Source: Stutzerimonas stutzeri
GTDB taxonomy: Bacteria > Pseudomonadota > Gammaproteobacteria > Pseudomonadales > Pseudomonadaceae
Assembly: GCA_002345575.1 (NCBI GenBank)
Contig: DDVX01000019.1
Coordinates: 349,932 to 413,931 of the forward strand
Length of the DNA: 64,000 nucleotides
Direction of reading: 5' to 3'
Shown: positions 1 to 11,939 of the stretch, in pieces
How the letters are laid out: the number at the start of each line of letters is the position of its first letter
How positions within the stretch are numbered: the stretch's first letter is position 1
The notes under the pieces: model-generated
What the model saw: only the letters and a program-made list of their open reading frames with translations
What the model was told of the DNA's origin: nothing
Database searches by the model: none
Made by a program: the position numbers and the translations under genes

Positions 1-2
1 GT

Positions 3-320
3 CTGCAGAGCCCGGAAGATCGCGAGAAGCTGGATGGTCTGTATGAGTGCATTCTGTGCGCTTGCTGCTCTACCAGCTGTCCGTCTTTCTGGTGGAATCC
101 GGACAAGTTCCTCGGTCCGGCAGCGCTGCTACAGGCCTATCGTTTCTTGGCTGATAGCCGCGACACCGAAACTGAAGAGCGTCTGGCTGCTCTGGATGAT
201 CCGTTCAGCGTGTTCCGCTGCCGTGGCATCATGAACTGCGTCAGCGTTTGCCCGAAGGGTCTGAACCCTACCAAGGCAATCGGGCATGTGCGTAACATGC
301 TGCTGCAGAGCGCAACCTGA
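3..320 (+). CDS. sdhB: Succinate dehydrogenase iron-sulfur subunit, C-terminal part (5' end outside window)
   Basis: The reading frame entering the window encodes the last 105 residues of SdhB, the electron-transfer subunit of respiratory complex II, which passes electrons from the flavoprotein SdhA to the membrane anchor. Visible are the second and third cluster motifs: CILCACCSTSCP (ligands of the 4Fe-4S cluster) and CRGIMNC followed by CVSVCPKG (3Fe-4S and remaining 4Fe-4S ligands). The frame ends at a TGA and is followed by a terminator hairpin. The downstream sucA gene is the usual neighbour of sdhCDAB in Pseudomonas. The start codon lies upstream of the window. Confidence 0.95.
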   Translation: MQSPEDREKLDGLYECILCACCSTSCPSFWWNPDKFLGPAALLQAYRFLADSRDTETEERLAALDDPFSVFRCRGIMNCVSVCPKGLNPTKAIGHVRNMLLQSAT

Positions 321-382
321 TGAGCTTCAGAGGCTTGTGGCTATTCGCGTAGCCCTTGCCTTGCAGTGTTTTACCGCAACAC

Positions 383-417
383 CTACGGCGCTGAGTTCAA
401 CTCGGCGCCGTAGTTTT
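383..417 (+). terminator. Rho-independent terminator after sdhB
   Basis: Perfect 9-bp stem CTACGGCGC / GCGCCGTAG (383-391 and 405-413) followed by TTTT. It probably separates the sdh transcript from sucA, implying a separate suc promoter somewhere in 418-608; no clear -35/-10 pair was recognised there. Confidence 0.75.
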
Positions 418-608
418 AGTAGGAATTCCAGCTCACAAAGCCGGAGTTCCACTCTGAATTTTTGATGACCAGCCGGAGCATCTGGGGTGGTACCCGGAAA
501 CTATCTGCGCGGTCCGTAGTGGCTTTACCTGGGTCGCTGCTTCAGAACTGGGAAAGTCATGCTGCGGTCTCCACGCTGGTGGTGTCTCCTTATCGAAGGT
601 GACCAGAC

Positions 609-3440
<2,832 letters not shown>

Positions 3441-3508
3441 TCACTCGAGGAGGAGGCCGCGATCGTTCGCGGCCTCGCCGTAGAAACCGAATTAATAGGA
3501 CCCAGCTA

Positions 3509-4717
3509 ATGGCTATCGAGATCAAAGCCCCCCAATTTCCCGAGTCGGTCGCGGACGGCACCGTTGCCACCTGGCACAAGCAGCCGGGTGAAGCGGTCAA
3601 GCGTGATGAGCTGATCGTCGACATTGAGACCGACAAGGTTGTGATGGAAGTACTCGCCGAAGCCGACGGCGTGCTGACCGAGATCGTCAAGAATGAAGGC
3701 GATACCGTGCTCAGCGGCGAGCTGCTGGGCAAGCTGGAAGCCGGTGCTACCGCTTCGGCAGCACCTGCGCCCGCAGCGGCACCTGCCGCCGCACCGGCTG
3801 CTGCCGCTGCTAGCGATGAAGATGCGATCCTGGCACCGGCTGCACGCAAGCTTGCCGAAGAGAACGGCATTGACCCGAACAGCGTGAAGGGTACCGGCAA
3901 GGACGGTCGTGTCACCAAGGAAGACGTTGTTGCCGCCATCGAAGCCAAGAAGTCCGCACCGGCTGCCAAGCCTGCCGCCGCTGCAGCTGCGCCTGTCGTT
4001 ACCGCAGCCGGTGATCGCACCGAGAAGCGTGTACCGATGACTCGCCTGCGTGCCAAGGTTGCTGAGCGTCTGGTCGAAGCACAGTCGAACATGGCTATGC
4101 TGACCACCTTCAACGAAGTCGACATGACCGAAATCATGGCCCTTCGCTCGAAGTACAAGGATCTGTTCGAGAAGACCCACAACGGCGCACGCTTAGGCTT
4201 CATGTCGTTCTTCGTCAAGGCTTCCGTTGAGGCGCTGAAGCGCTTCCCTGCAGTCAACGCTTCCATCGACGGCAGCGACATCGTCTACCACGCATATCAG
4301 GACATCGGTGTCGCAGTTTCCAGCGACCGTGGTCTGGTAGTTCCGGTCCTGCGTAATGCAGAGCTGATGAACCTGGCTGAGGTCGAAAGCGGCATTGCGA
4401 CCTTCGGCAAGAAAGCCCGTGACGGCAAGCTGTCCATCGAAGAGATGACTGGTGGCACCTTCACCATCACCAACGGTGGCACTTTCGGCTCGATGATGTC
4501 GACTCCGATCGTCAACCCGCCGCAGGCCGCTATTCTGGGCATGCACAACATTCTGCAGCGTCCGATGGCCATCAATGGTCAAGTTGTCATTCGCCCGATG
4601 ATGTACTTGGCACTGTCCTATGATCATCGTTTGATCGACGGCAAGGAAGCGGTCAGCTTCCTGGTTACCATCAAGAACCTGCTCGAAGATCCGGCCCGCC
4701 TGCTGCTGGATATCTAA
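3509..4717 (+). CDS. sucB: Dihydrolipoyllysine succinyltransferase (E2 of 2-oxoglutarate dehydrogenase)
   Basis: Core acyltransferase of the 2-oxoglutarate dehydrogenase complex, moving the succinyl group from lipoate to CoA. Domains in order: lipoyl domain (residues 1-80, lipoylated Lys43 in the ETDKVVMEV turn), Ala/Pro-rich linker, peripheral E1/E3-binding domain (about 105-145), a second Ala-rich linker, and the catalytic domain with the active-site motif DHRLIDG near the C-terminus. One lipoyl domain and 402 residues are normal for SucB. TAGGA lies upstream of the ATG. A long hairpin separates it from lpdG. Confidence 0.98.
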   Translation: MAIEIKAPQFPESVADGTVATWHKQPGEAVKRDELIVDIETDKVVMEVLAEADGVLTEIVKNEGDTVLSGELLGKLEAGATASAAPAPAAAPAAAPAAAAASDEDAILAPAARKLAEENGIDPNSVKGTGKDGRVTKEDVVAAIEAKKSAPAAKPAAAAAAPVVTAAGDRTEKRVPMTRLRAKVAERLVEAQSNMAMLTTFNEVDMTEIMALRSKYKDLFEKTHNGARLGFMSFFVKASVEALKRFPAVNASIDGSDIVYHAYQDIGVAVSSDRGLVVPVLRNAELMNLAEVESGIATFGKKARDGKLSIEEMTGGTFTITNGGTFGSMMSTPIVNPPQAAILGMHNILQRPMAINGQVVIRPMMYLALSYDHRLIDGKEAVSFLVTIKNLLEDPARLLLDI

Positions 4718-4722
4718 AAAGC

Positions 4723-4779
4723 AGCGGCAAGCTGCAAGCGCGAGCTGCTTAAAGGCAGCTTCGCTTGTGGCTTGCCGCT
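4723..4779. repeat. REP-like long imperfect hairpin between sucB and lpdG
   Basis: The outer 10-bp arms AGCGGCAAGC (4723-4732) and GCTTGCCGCT (4770-4779) are perfectly complementary. The inner sequence continues as an imperfect stem (GCAAGCG...GAGCTGC against GCAGCTTCGCTTGT) closing on a TTAAAG loop. The size, position between two genes and AGC/GCAAG composition resemble Pseudomonas REP elements. In RNA it would form a stable structure just before the lpdG ribosome binding site. Confidence 0.7.
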
Positions 4780-4807
4780 TTTCGCTTGAAGCAAGAGAGG
4801 ATTAGCA

Positions 4808-6244
4808 ATGAGTCAGAAATTCGACGTCGTCGTCATCGGTGCCGGTCCTGGCGGTTATGTGGCTGCCATCCGCGCAGCGCAGCTGGGCCTGAAGACTGCC
4901 TGCATCGAAAAGTATCAGGGCAAGGATGGCAAGACCGCTCTGGGTGGCACCTGCCTGAACGTAGGTTGCATTCCCTCCAAGGCGCTGCTGGACAGCTCCT
5001 ACAAGTTCCATGAAGCCCAAGAGAGCTTCAATGTCCACGGCATCAGCACTGGCGACGTCAAGATGGACGTGCCGACCATGGTGGCGCGCAAGGACCAGAT
5101 CGTCAAAAATCTCACCGGCGGTGTTTCCGGACTGCTGAAAGCCAACGGCGTCACCGTATTCGAAGGCCACGGCAAGCTACTGGCTGGCAAGCAGGTGGAA
5201 GTCACCAAGCTTGATGGCAGCACCGAAACCCTGGCTGCCGAGAACGTCATTCTGGCGTCGGGCTCCAAGCCCGTAGACATCCCGCCCGCTCCGGTCAATC
5301 AGAACACCATCGTCGATTCCACTGGCGCGCTGGACTTCCAGACCGTTCCGGCACGCCTGGGCGTTATTGGTGCAGGTGTAATCGGTCTCGAGCTGGGCTC
5401 GGTATGGTCGCGCCTGGGTGCCGAAGTCACCGTTATCGAGGCGATGGACAAGTTCCTGCCTGCGGCCGATGAGCAGATCTCCAAGGAAGCCTTCAAGATC
5501 CTCTCCAAGCAGGGCCTGAAGATCCTGCTCGGCGCGCGCCTGACTGCCTCGGAAGTCAAGGGCGAAGAAGTCACTGTCAGCTTCACCACTGCAGAAGGTG
5601 AGCAGCAACAGACTTTCGACAAGCTGATCGTTGCGGTCGGCCGTCGTCCGGTCACTACCGATCTGCTGGCTGCTGATGCCGGTGTGGACATGGACGAGCG
5701 CGGCTTCATCTTCGTCAACGACCAGTGCGCGACCAGCGTCCCGGGTGTCTACGCCATCGGAGACGTGGTGCGTGGCGCGATGCTCGCTCACAAGGCCTCC
5801 GAAGAAGGCGTGATGGTTGCCGAGCGTATCGCTGGCCATAAGTCGCAGATGAACTACGATCTGATCCCGTCGGTCATCTATACCCATCCGGAAATCGCAT
5901 GGGTTGGCAAGACCGAGCAGGCGCTGAAGGCCGAGGGTGTCGAAATCAACGTCGGCACCTTCCCGTTCGCTGCCAGCGGCCGGGCCATGGCGGCTAACGA
6001 TACCGCCGGCCTGGTTAAGGTCATCGCTGATGCCAAGACCGACCGTGTCCTGGGTGTGCATGTGATGGGCCCGGCGGCGGCCGAGCTGGTCCAGCAGGGC
6101 GCCATCGGCATGGAGTTTGGCACCAGCGCAGAAGATCTGGGCATGATGGTGTTCTCACACCCAACCATGTCCGAAGCGCTGCATGAAGCAGCCTTGGCCG
6201 TTAACGGTCAGGCAATTCACATCGCCAATCGCAAGAAGCGTTAA
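4808..6244 (+). CDS. lpdG: Dihydrolipoyl dehydrogenase (E3)
   Basis: FAD-dependent disulfide oxidoreductase that reoxidises dihydrolipoate on SucB with NAD+. Visible are the N-terminal FAD dinucleotide fold GAGPGGYVAA (residues 11-20), the redox disulfide GGTCLNVGC (Cys49 and Cys54), the NAD-binding GAGVIGLELGSVW, the second FAD motif YAIGDV and the C-terminal catalytic HPTMSEALHEAA with its His-Glu pair. The 478 residues are full length. It follows sucB in the same operon, with a good GAGAGGA site before the ATG, and is ended by a strong terminator. Confidence 0.98.
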   Translation: MSQKFDVVVIGAGPGGYVAAIRAAQLGLKTACIEKYQGKDGKTALGGTCLNVGCIPSKALLDSSYKFHEAQESFNVHGISTGDVKMDVPTMVARKDQIVKNLTGGVSGLLKANGVTVFEGHGKLLAGKQVEVTKLDGSTETLAAENVILASGSKPVDIPPAPVNQNTIVDSTGALDFQTVPARLGVIGAGVIGLELGSVWSRLGAEVTVIEAMDKFLPAADEQISKEAFKILSKQGLKILLGARLTASEVKGEEVTVSFTTAEGEQQQTFDKLIVAVGRRPVTTDLLAADAGVDMDERGFIFVNDQCATSVPGVYAIGDVVRGAMLAHKASEEGVMVAERIAGHKSQMNYDLIPSVIYTHPEIAWVGKTEQALKAEGVEINVGTFPFAASGRAMAANDTAGLVKVIADAKTDRVLGVHVMGPAAAELVQQGAIGMEFGTSAEDLGMMVFSHPTMSEALHEAALAVNGQAIHIANRKKR

Positions 6245-6264
6245 GGGTCGTGTGAGTTGACGGA

Positions 6265-6298
6265 GCCCGCGGTGTTTTCGAACGCTGCGGGCTTTTTT
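6265..6298 (+). terminator. Rho-independent terminator after lpdG
   Basis: 12-pair stem (GCCCGC.../...GCGGGC with two G-U pairs) closed by a TTCG tetraloop at 6277-6280 and followed by a run of Ts (6293-6298). It ends the sucAB-lpdG transcript and implies a separate promoter for sucCD. Confidence 0.9.
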
Positions 6299-6420
6299 GT
6301 AGTTGAGGGGGACGTAAAACAACCAGGTCCTTGAAAGGTATCTAGGATAGTTTTCAGCGACTTGCGGTGGCGTGGCTTTAGCGCCGCGTCTGATGCATAT
6401 CAACCGAATGGTAGCTAAGC

Positions 6421-7587
6421 ATGAATCTCCACGAATATCAGGGTAAACAACTTTTTGCAGAGTACGGATTGCCGGTTTCGGCAGGTTACGCAGTAGACAA
6501 TCCTCGCGAGGCAGCAGAGGCATGCGACAAAATTGGCGGCACTGAGTGGGTGGTCAAGGCCCAGGTGCATGCTGGCGGTCGTGGCAAGGCCGGCGGGGTC
6601 AAGCTCGTGCGCAGCAAGGACGAGGCGCGCGCGTTTGCACAGCAATGGCTCGGCGAGCGGCTGGTGACCTACCAGACCGACGCCAATGGCCAGCCGGTCA
6701 GCAAGATTCTGGTTGAAGCTTGCACCGAGATCGAGAAGGAGCTGTATCTCGGAGCGGTGGTTGATCGCTCAACGCGCCGGATTGTCTTCATGGCCTCCAC
6801 CGAAGGTGGCGTGGATATCGAGAAGGTCGCCCACGACACCCCGGAAAAGATTCTCAAGGCTACCGTCGATCCGCTGCTGGGCGCGCAGCCTTTCCAGGGT
6901 CGAGAACTGGCTTTTCAGCTAGGCCTCAAGGGCGATCAGGTCAAGCAGTTCGTGCATATCTTCGTCGGCCTGGCCAAGTTGTTCGTGGACTACGATCTGG
7001 CTCTTTTGGAAGTGAACCCGCTGGTGATCAAGAAGGACGGCAACCTGCACTGCCTGGACGCAAAGATCAACATCGACAGCAACGCCATCTACCGTCAGCC
7101 CAAGCTGCGCGACATGGCCGACCCTTCCCAGGATGACGCGCGTGAAGCCCACGCGGCGCGCTGGGAGCTCAACTATGTGGCGCTCGACGGCAACATCGGT
7201 TGCATGGTCAACGGCGCCGGTCTGGCCATGGGCACCATGGACATCGTCAATCTGCATGGCGGCAAGCCTGCCAACTTTCTCGACGTAGGCGGCGGTGCGA
7301 CCGAAGAGCGAGTTGCCGAAGCGTTCAAGATCATCCTCTCCGACCAGAATGTGGCGGCGGTGCTGGTGAACATCTTCGGCGGCATTGTGCGCTGCGACAT
7401 GATTGCCGAAGGCATCATCGGAGCGGTGAAGGAGGTGGGTGTGAAAGTACCGGTGGTGGTTCGCCTGGAAGGCAACAATGCCGACCTCGGTGCCAAGATG
7501 CTGAGCGAAAGCGGGCTGAATATCATCGGTGCGATCAGTCTCACCGATGCCGCTGTGCAGGTTGTCAAAGCTGCGGAGGGCAAATAA
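6421..7587 (+). CDS. sucC: Succinyl-CoA synthetase beta subunit (ADP-forming)
   Basis: ATP-grasp subunit of succinyl-CoA synthetase, which conserves the thioester energy of succinyl-CoA as ATP in the TCA cycle. The start MNLHEYQGKQLF, the ATP-grasp stretch KAQVHAGGRGKAGGV and the C-terminal GGIVRCDMIAEGI helix, which presents a phosphorylation-site residue to SucD, are all present. 388 residues is the family length. Its TAA stop shares one base with the sucD ATG, so the two subunits are translationally coupled. About 120 bp of leader follows the lpdG terminator. Confidence 0.98.
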   Translation: MNLHEYQGKQLFAEYGLPVSAGYAVDNPREAAEACDKIGGTEWVVKAQVHAGGRGKAGGVKLVRSKDEARAFAQQWLGERLVTYQTDANGQPVSKILVEACTEIEKELYLGAVVDRSTRRIVFMASTEGGVDIEKVAHDTPEKILKATVDPLLGAQPFQGRELAFQLGLKGDQVKQFVHIFVGLAKLFVDYDLALLEVNPLVIKKDGNLHCLDAKINIDSNAIYRQPKLRDMADPSQDDAREAHAARWELNYVALDGNIGCMVNGAGLAMGTMDIVNLHGGKPANFLDVGGGATEERVAEAFKIILSDQNVAAVLVNIFGGIVRCDMIAEGIIGAVKEVGVKVPVVVRLEGNNADLGAKMLSESGLNIIGAISLTDAAVQVVKAAEGK

Positions 7588-8474
7588 TGAGCATCCTGAT
7601 CAACAAGGACACCAAGGTTATCTGCCAGGGCTTCACCGGCTCGCAAGGCACTTTTCACTCCGAACAGGCCATTGAGTACGGCACTCAGATGGTCGGTGGC
7701 GTGACGCCAGGCAAGGGCGGTACCACGCATCTGGGCCTGCCGGTATTCAATACCGTACGCGAAGCGGTGGAGGCCACCGGCGCCGATGCCTCGGTCATCT
7801 ACGTACCGGCGCCGTTCTGCAAAGACTCGATCATCGAAGCGGCGATGAGTGGCATCAAACTGATCGTCTGCATCACCGAAGGCATTCCCACGCTCGATAT
7901 GCTGGAAGTGAAGATCAAGTGTGACGAGCTGGGTGTGCGCCTGATCGGCCCTAACTGCCCCGGCGTGATTACACCCGGCGAGTGCAAGATCGGTATCCAG
8001 CCTGGGCATATCCACAAGCCAGGCAAAGTGGGCATCGTCTCGCGCTCGGGGACCCTGACCTATGAAGCGGTCAAGCAGACCACCGATGCTGGCTTCGGCC
8101 AGTCGACCTGTGTTGGCATCGGTGGTGATCCGATTCCGGGCTCGAGCTTCATCGACATTCTCGCGATGTTCCAGGAAGACCCGCAGACCGAGGCGATCGT
8201 GATGATCGGCGAAATCGGTGGTTCCGCCGAAGAGGAGGCCGCGGCCTACATCAAGGCCAACGTGAGCAAGCCCGTAGTCTCCTACATTGCCGGCGTGACT
8301 GCGCCTCCCGGCAAGCGCATGGGCCATGCCGGCGCGATCATCTCTGGCGGCAAGGGCACTGCGGATGAGAAGTTCGCAGCGCTGCAGGATGCCGGGGTGA
8401 CCACGGTGCGTTCTCTTGCCGATATCGGCAAGGCGCTGGCCGAGGTGACGGGTTGGGAAAGCAAGCAGGCCTGA
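7587..8474 (+). CDS. sucD: Succinyl-CoA synthetase alpha subunit
   Basis: CoA-binding and phosphohistidine-carrying subunit of succinyl-CoA synthetase. The N-terminal Rossmann CoA-binding domain (CQGFTGSQGTFH), the GPNCPG motif and the active-site histidine His247 in KRMGHAGAI are visible. 295 residues is normal. The ATG overlaps the sucC stop (TAATG) with GGAGGG just upstream, so this start was taken rather than a longer frame running back into sucC. Confidence 0.98.
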   Translation: MSILINKDTKVICQGFTGSQGTFHSEQAIEYGTQMVGGVTPGKGGTTHLGLPVFNTVREAVEATGADASVIYVPAPFCKDSIIEAAMSGIKLIVCITEGIPTLDMLEVKIKCDELGVRLIGPNCPGVITPGECKIGIQPGHIHKPGKVGIVSRSGTLTYEAVKQTTDAGFGQSTCVGIGGDPIPGSSFIDILAMFQEDPQTEAIVMIGEIGGSAEEEAAAYIKANVSKPVVSYIAGVTAPPGKRMGHAGAIISGGKGTADEKFAALQDAGVTTVRSLADIGKALAEVTGWESKQA

Positions 8475-8493
8475 GTAAATGTGACCTGCCATG

Positions 8494-8524
8494 GAATGCC
8501 AGTCAGGTTTGCTGACTGGCATTC
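8494..8524 (+). terminator. Strong hairpin after sucD
   Basis: Perfect 13-bp stem GAATGCCAGTCAG / CTGACTGGCATTC with a GTTTG loop, followed by only a short T-rich tail (TTGTAT). Probably the sucCD terminator or a 3'-end stabilising hairpin. Confidence 0.7.
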
Positions 8525-8728
8525 TTGTATCAGGGCCATCGGTCGGCTGTGCATGCAATGACACGGCCATCGTGTGAGGCCTCGACCAAGCAGTCACTGA
8601 TTTCCTGACAATACTCTCGTCTGGCGGTGACAATTCCAGTAAGGTGCGACGTCTTTTTTGCTCGCCTTGCGCGGCAATTGAACCGAATAGCCTTGAACGC
8701 GTAAGCGTCTCCTGCGGTAGGTATCCCC

Positions 8729-10036
8729 ATGATTCGATTGAAAAGCCAGGATATCCTGGCGCTTGGTTTCATGACCTTCGCCCTGTTTCTGGGCGCGGGC
8801 AATATTATCTTTCCACCCAGCGCCGGCATGGCCGCTGGCGAACGGATCGTGCCAGCTGCGATTGGCTTTCTGATGACCGGTGTCGGCCTGCCGCTGTTGA
8901 CGGTGGTGGCGCTAGCTCGTGTGGGTGGCGGCATGGATCGGCTGACCGCGCCGCTTGGCCGCTGGGCTGGGCTGGCGCTGGCAGTTGCAGTCTATCTGGC
9001 CATCGGTCCGCTGTTCGCGACACCGCGTACGGCAACGGTGTCGTTCGAGATGGGGGTCGCGCCTTTTGTCGGTAACTCGGCTGGGCCGCTATTTGCCTAT
9101 ACGTCGATGTTCTTCGTTGCTGTTCTGCTGCTAGTACTGAACCCTGGGCGCCTAATTGACCGGGTTGGCAAGTTCATTACGCCGGTTCTGCTGGCAGCCC
9201 TGCTGGTGCTTGGTGGTGCAGCCCTGTTCGCACCGCCTGGCTCGATAGGCGAGACGGCCGAAAGCTATCGCGCAAGTCCTCTGCTCAAGGGCTTTCTCGA
9301 TGGTTATTTGACTATGGATACCCTGGGTGCGCTGGTATTCGGCATAGTGATCGCCACCGCAATCCGTGACCGCGGCGTAACAGAGCCGGAGTTGGTGACT
9401 CGTTACTCCATGATCGCCGGAGTTATTGCGGCAGCCGGTTTGTCGCTGGTGTATCTGGCGCTGTTCTACCTCGGTGCAACCAGCCAGGACATCGCCGGGG
9501 ATGCGCCCAATGGTGTGCAGATCCTGACGACTTATGTGCAACACACCTTCGGTAATACCGGCAGCCTGTTGCTTGCGGTAGTAATCACCCTGGCCTGTTT
9601 GACCACGGCGGTGGGGCTGACAACCGCCTGTGGCGAGTTTTTCAGTGGTGTGCTGCCGGTCAGCTATCGCACCGTGGTTGTCGTGTTCACGGCGTTCAGT
9701 CTGCTGGTTTCCAACCAGGGCCTGACGCAGTTGATCAGCGTCTCCGTTCCGGTACTGGTGGGGCTTTACCCGTTGGCGATCGTATTGGTTGCGCTTAGCC
9801 TGCTGGACCGCTTCTGGCTGTCGCAGCGCGGTATCTTCATGCCGACCATGGCGGTTACGTTGATCTTCGGTGTGGTGGATGGTTTTGCTGCCGCAGGCTT
9901 CGATCATCTGGTTCCAGAGCTGTTCAAGGAACTGCCGCTGGCTGCGCAGAGCATGGGCTGGGTGCTACCGGTGCTGGTTACCCTGCTTGTTGCGATCATC
10001 GTGGACCGGATGATGGGCGTGCGCCCGGCAAAGTGA
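8729..10036 (+). CDS. brnQ: Branched-chain amino acid : cation symporter
   Basis: LIVCS-family carrier that imports leucine, isoleucine and valine with Na+ or H+. 435 residues with about 12 hydrophobic segments; the N-terminus ...DILALGFMTFALFLGAGNI followed by FPPSAG is the family signature, and GPLFATPRTATVSFEMG follows in the third helix region. In Pseudomonas the braB carrier occupies the same place after sucD. The 254 bp upstream contain no recognised RNA element. It stands alone as a transcription unit and is followed by an 8-bp inverted repeat at 10063-10082. Confidence 0.95.
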   Translation: MIRLKSQDILALGFMTFALFLGAGNIIFPPSAGMAAGERIVPAAIGFLMTGVGLPLLTVVALARVGGGMDRLTAPLGRWAGLALAVAVYLAIGPLFATPRTATVSFEMGVAPFVGNSAGPLFAYTSMFFVAVLLLVLNPGRLIDRVGKFITPVLLAALLVLGGAALFAPPGSIGETAESYRASPLLKGFLDGYLTMDTLGALVFGIVIATAIRDRGVTEPELVTRYSMIAGVIAAAGLSLVYLALFYLGATSQDIAGDAPNGVQILTTYVQHTFGNTGSLLLAVVITLACLTTAVGLTTACGEFFSGVLPVSYRTVVVVFTAFSLLVSNQGLTQLISVSVPVLVGLYPLAIVLVALSLLDRFWLSQRGIFMPTMAVTLIFGVVDGFAAAGFDHLVPELFKELPLAAQSMGWVLPVLVTLLVAIIVDRMMGVRPAK

Positions 10037-10062
10037 GCTCTGTACCAGCCTGGCCTTTGATT

Positions 10063-10082
10063 GAGGCTCGGCTGCGAGCCTC
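10063..10082 (+). terminator. Possible hairpin terminator after brnQ
   Basis: GAGGCTCG / CGAGCCTC, 8-bp perfect stem with a GCTG loop, but no T tract. May be a weak terminator or a stabilising 3' hairpin. Confidence 0.4.
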
Positions 10083-10105
10083 GACAGAGCGGCATCCGCG
10101 CTGGC

Positions 10106-10111
10106 TATAAT
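10106..10111 (+). promoter_or_regulatory. Candidate -10 (TATAAT) upstream of the DUF599 gene
   Basis: A consensus TATAAT lies 26 bp before the ATG at 10138. TCGACA at 10081-10086 is a possible -35, but the 19-bp spacer is long, so only the -10 is convincing. Confidence 0.4.
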
Positions 10112-10137
10112 GCGGCGCAGTGCCGGAGGGAGGCCCG

Positions 10138-10863
10138 ATGTTTATTCCTGAGCATTTGCTGCCGCATCTGATTGCCGTTGTCTGGTTTGTCGCCTGCTGG
10201 GTCGGTTATACCCGCTATGCCATCTGGCGCGGTCGGGATACGGCCTGTCTGGCCAGTGTGCTGCATCTATATCGCAAGGATTGGATGCAGCGCCTAATGT
10301 TGCGCGACAACCGTATCGCCGATGCCAATGTGATCGGCAATCTCGAACGCAACGCTTCGTTCTTCGCCTCTAGTACGCTGATCATTCTGGCCGGTGTCCT
10401 AACCGCATTGGGTGCCTCCGATCGCGCGGTGACCCTGCTGGCTGAGTTGCCTTTCGCACAGCCGGTGAGCCGGGAGCTTTCCGAAGTCAAGCTGCTCGCT
10501 CTAGCGGTGGTCTTCGTCTATGCCTTCTTCACCTTCAGCTGGTGCATGCGGCAGTACAACTTTGCCGCCGTGCTGGTGGCGTCTGCGCCCATGGTGGGGG
10601 AGCGTAACGTCAGCGACCAGGAGCGAAAATCCTTTGCTGAGCGTTCCGCACGGGTCATTTCAATGGCCGCCAATCAGTTCAACTTCGGCTTGCGCGCCTA
10701 CTACTTCGGCATGGCAACTCTGTCCTGGTTCATCAATCCCTGGTTTTTCATGGCGGTGACAGCCGGCGTAGTACTGATTCTCTATCACCGCGAATTTCAC
10801 TCCTCCGTACTTAACGTGATGGTATTCACGCCAACCTTGCAGAGCGAAGCGCCTAGAGAATAG
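10138..10863 (+). CDS. DUF599 family membrane protein
   Basis: 241-residue integral membrane protein of the DUF599 family; the function is not known. Hydrophobic segments lie near residues 5-25, 75-95, 120-140 and 190-215. Conserved family features include the YTRYAIWRGRD loop, NLERNASFFASSTLIIL and ALGASDRA. The ATG at 10138 is preceded by GGAGGGAGG and is preferred over an in-frame GTG 18 bp earlier. It lies between brnQ and the hotdog pair and probably has its own promoter. Confidence 0.85.
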   Translation: MFIPEHLLPHLIAVVWFVACWVGYTRYAIWRGRDTACLASVLHLYRKDWMQRLMLRDNRIADANVIGNLERNASFFASSTLIILAGVLTALGASDRAVTLLAELPFAQPVSRELSEVKLLALAVVFVYAFFTFSWCMRQYNFAAVLVASAPMVGERNVSDQERKSFAERSARVISMAANQFNFGLRAYYFGMATLSWFINPWFFMAVTAGVVLILYHREFHSSVLNVMVFTPTLQSEAPRE

Positions 10864-10921
10864 GTAGGCGCGCAGCGAGGCGCTACCATGCGCGGCTTGT
10901 TTTATCGTCGAGACTTCGCCC

Positions 10922-11371
10922 ATGAGCGACGCTGTGATTCTGGAGCGTACCCAGCGCTTCCTCTCCCTGTTGCGGCATTGCCAGATCCTAGGCATGAGCG
11001 TTGAGCGCGCCGACCGAAGCGGCCTGACCTTACGCCTGCCCTATAGCGAACACATCATCAGTGATCCTGAAACCCGGATCATTCACGGTGGTGCTATCAC
11101 CACGTTGATGGATACTACCTGCGGCATCTCCACCGCCTGCGCATTGCCCGAACTTGAAATCTGTCCGACGCTAGATCTGCGTATCGATTACATGCATCCC
11201 GCCGAGCCGGACCATGATGTGTTCGGTTTCGCTGAATGCTATCGCGTGACGCCGACCGTGATCTTTACCCGTGGCGTGGCCTATCAGCGCGACATCAACG
11301 AACCCATCGCTCATGTCGTAGGTGCATTCATGCGAATGGGTAAAAGTGGCGTGGTGGGGACGAAAGCATGA
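10922..11371 (+). CDS. PaaI-family hotdog thioesterase (first of tandem pair)
   Basis: 149-residue single-hotdog protein of the PaaI/YiiD thioesterase type. The active-site helix region IIHGGAITTLMDTTCG (a catalytic Asp/Glu and the HGG turn) and the later CPTLDLRIDYMHPA strand are visible. Such enzymes hydrolyse aryl- or acyl-CoA thioesters; the substrate cannot be told from sequence. Its TGA overlaps the ATG of the next gene, which is a second hotdog, suggesting that the two are made together and may form hetero-oligomers. Confidence 0.85.
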   Translation: MSDAVILERTQRFLSLLRHCQILGMSVERADRSGLTLRLPYSEHIISDPETRIIHGGAITTLMDTTCGISTACALPELEICPTLDLRIDYMHPAEPDHDVFGFAECYRVTPTVIFTRGVAYQRDINEPIAHVVGAFMRMGKSGVVGTKA

Positions 11372-11814
11372 GCGGGCGCAATCTGAACGAGTGGGTGCGC
11401 CAGGCTCACGAAACCAACAATTATGATCCCTTGCTGCAAATGGTCCCCTACGCACGGTTGATCGGAATCGAATGCCTGCGTCTGGGAGACGAAATGGTCT
11501 TCCGCCTGCCCAGCAACATGGACAACATTGGTAATCCCACACTGCCGGCGTTGCACGGCGGGGTCATCGCCGGTTTCATGGAGCACGCGGCGATGCTGCA
11601 TTTGCTGATGTTTATGGGCAGCCCGCATTTGCCCAAAATCATCGACTTCTCGATAGATTATCTGCGCGCCGGTCATTATCGTGACACCTTTGCCGCCTGC
11701 CAGGTCTGGCGCCAGGGTCGTCGCGTCGCCAATGTCGCGGTTACTGCCTGGCAGACCAATCAGACCGAGCCAATCGCTACTGCACGTTGCCATTTCAAGG
11801 TGGACGAGCCCTGA
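11368..11814 (+). CDS. Hotdog thioesterase (second of tandem pair)
   Basis: 148-residue hotdog protein overlapping the previous gene by ATGA. LPALHGGVIAGFMEHAA carries the HGG turn and a glutamate in the position of the catalytic acid; FSIDYLRAG follows. It is only distantly similar to its upstream neighbour, so this is not a recent duplication. Probably an acyl-CoA thioesterase of unknown substrate. Confidence 0.85.
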   Translation: MSGRNLNEWVRQAHETNNYDPLLQMVPYARLIGIECLRLGDEMVFRLPSNMDNIGNPTLPALHGGVIAGFMEHAAMLHLLMFMGSPHLPKIIDFSIDYLRAGHYRDTFAACQVWRQGRRVANVAVTAWQTNQTEPIATARCHFKVDEP

Positions 11815-11939
11815 CAGGCCTTAACAGGCATACGGAAGGGCAGGCAAGGCCAGCTGTTTTAACTATTGGCAACATGTGGCTTTTAACCGCCTGCTAAGGC
11901 GTCAGGCGGCTACCACTACACATGCCTCAAGGATATTGA

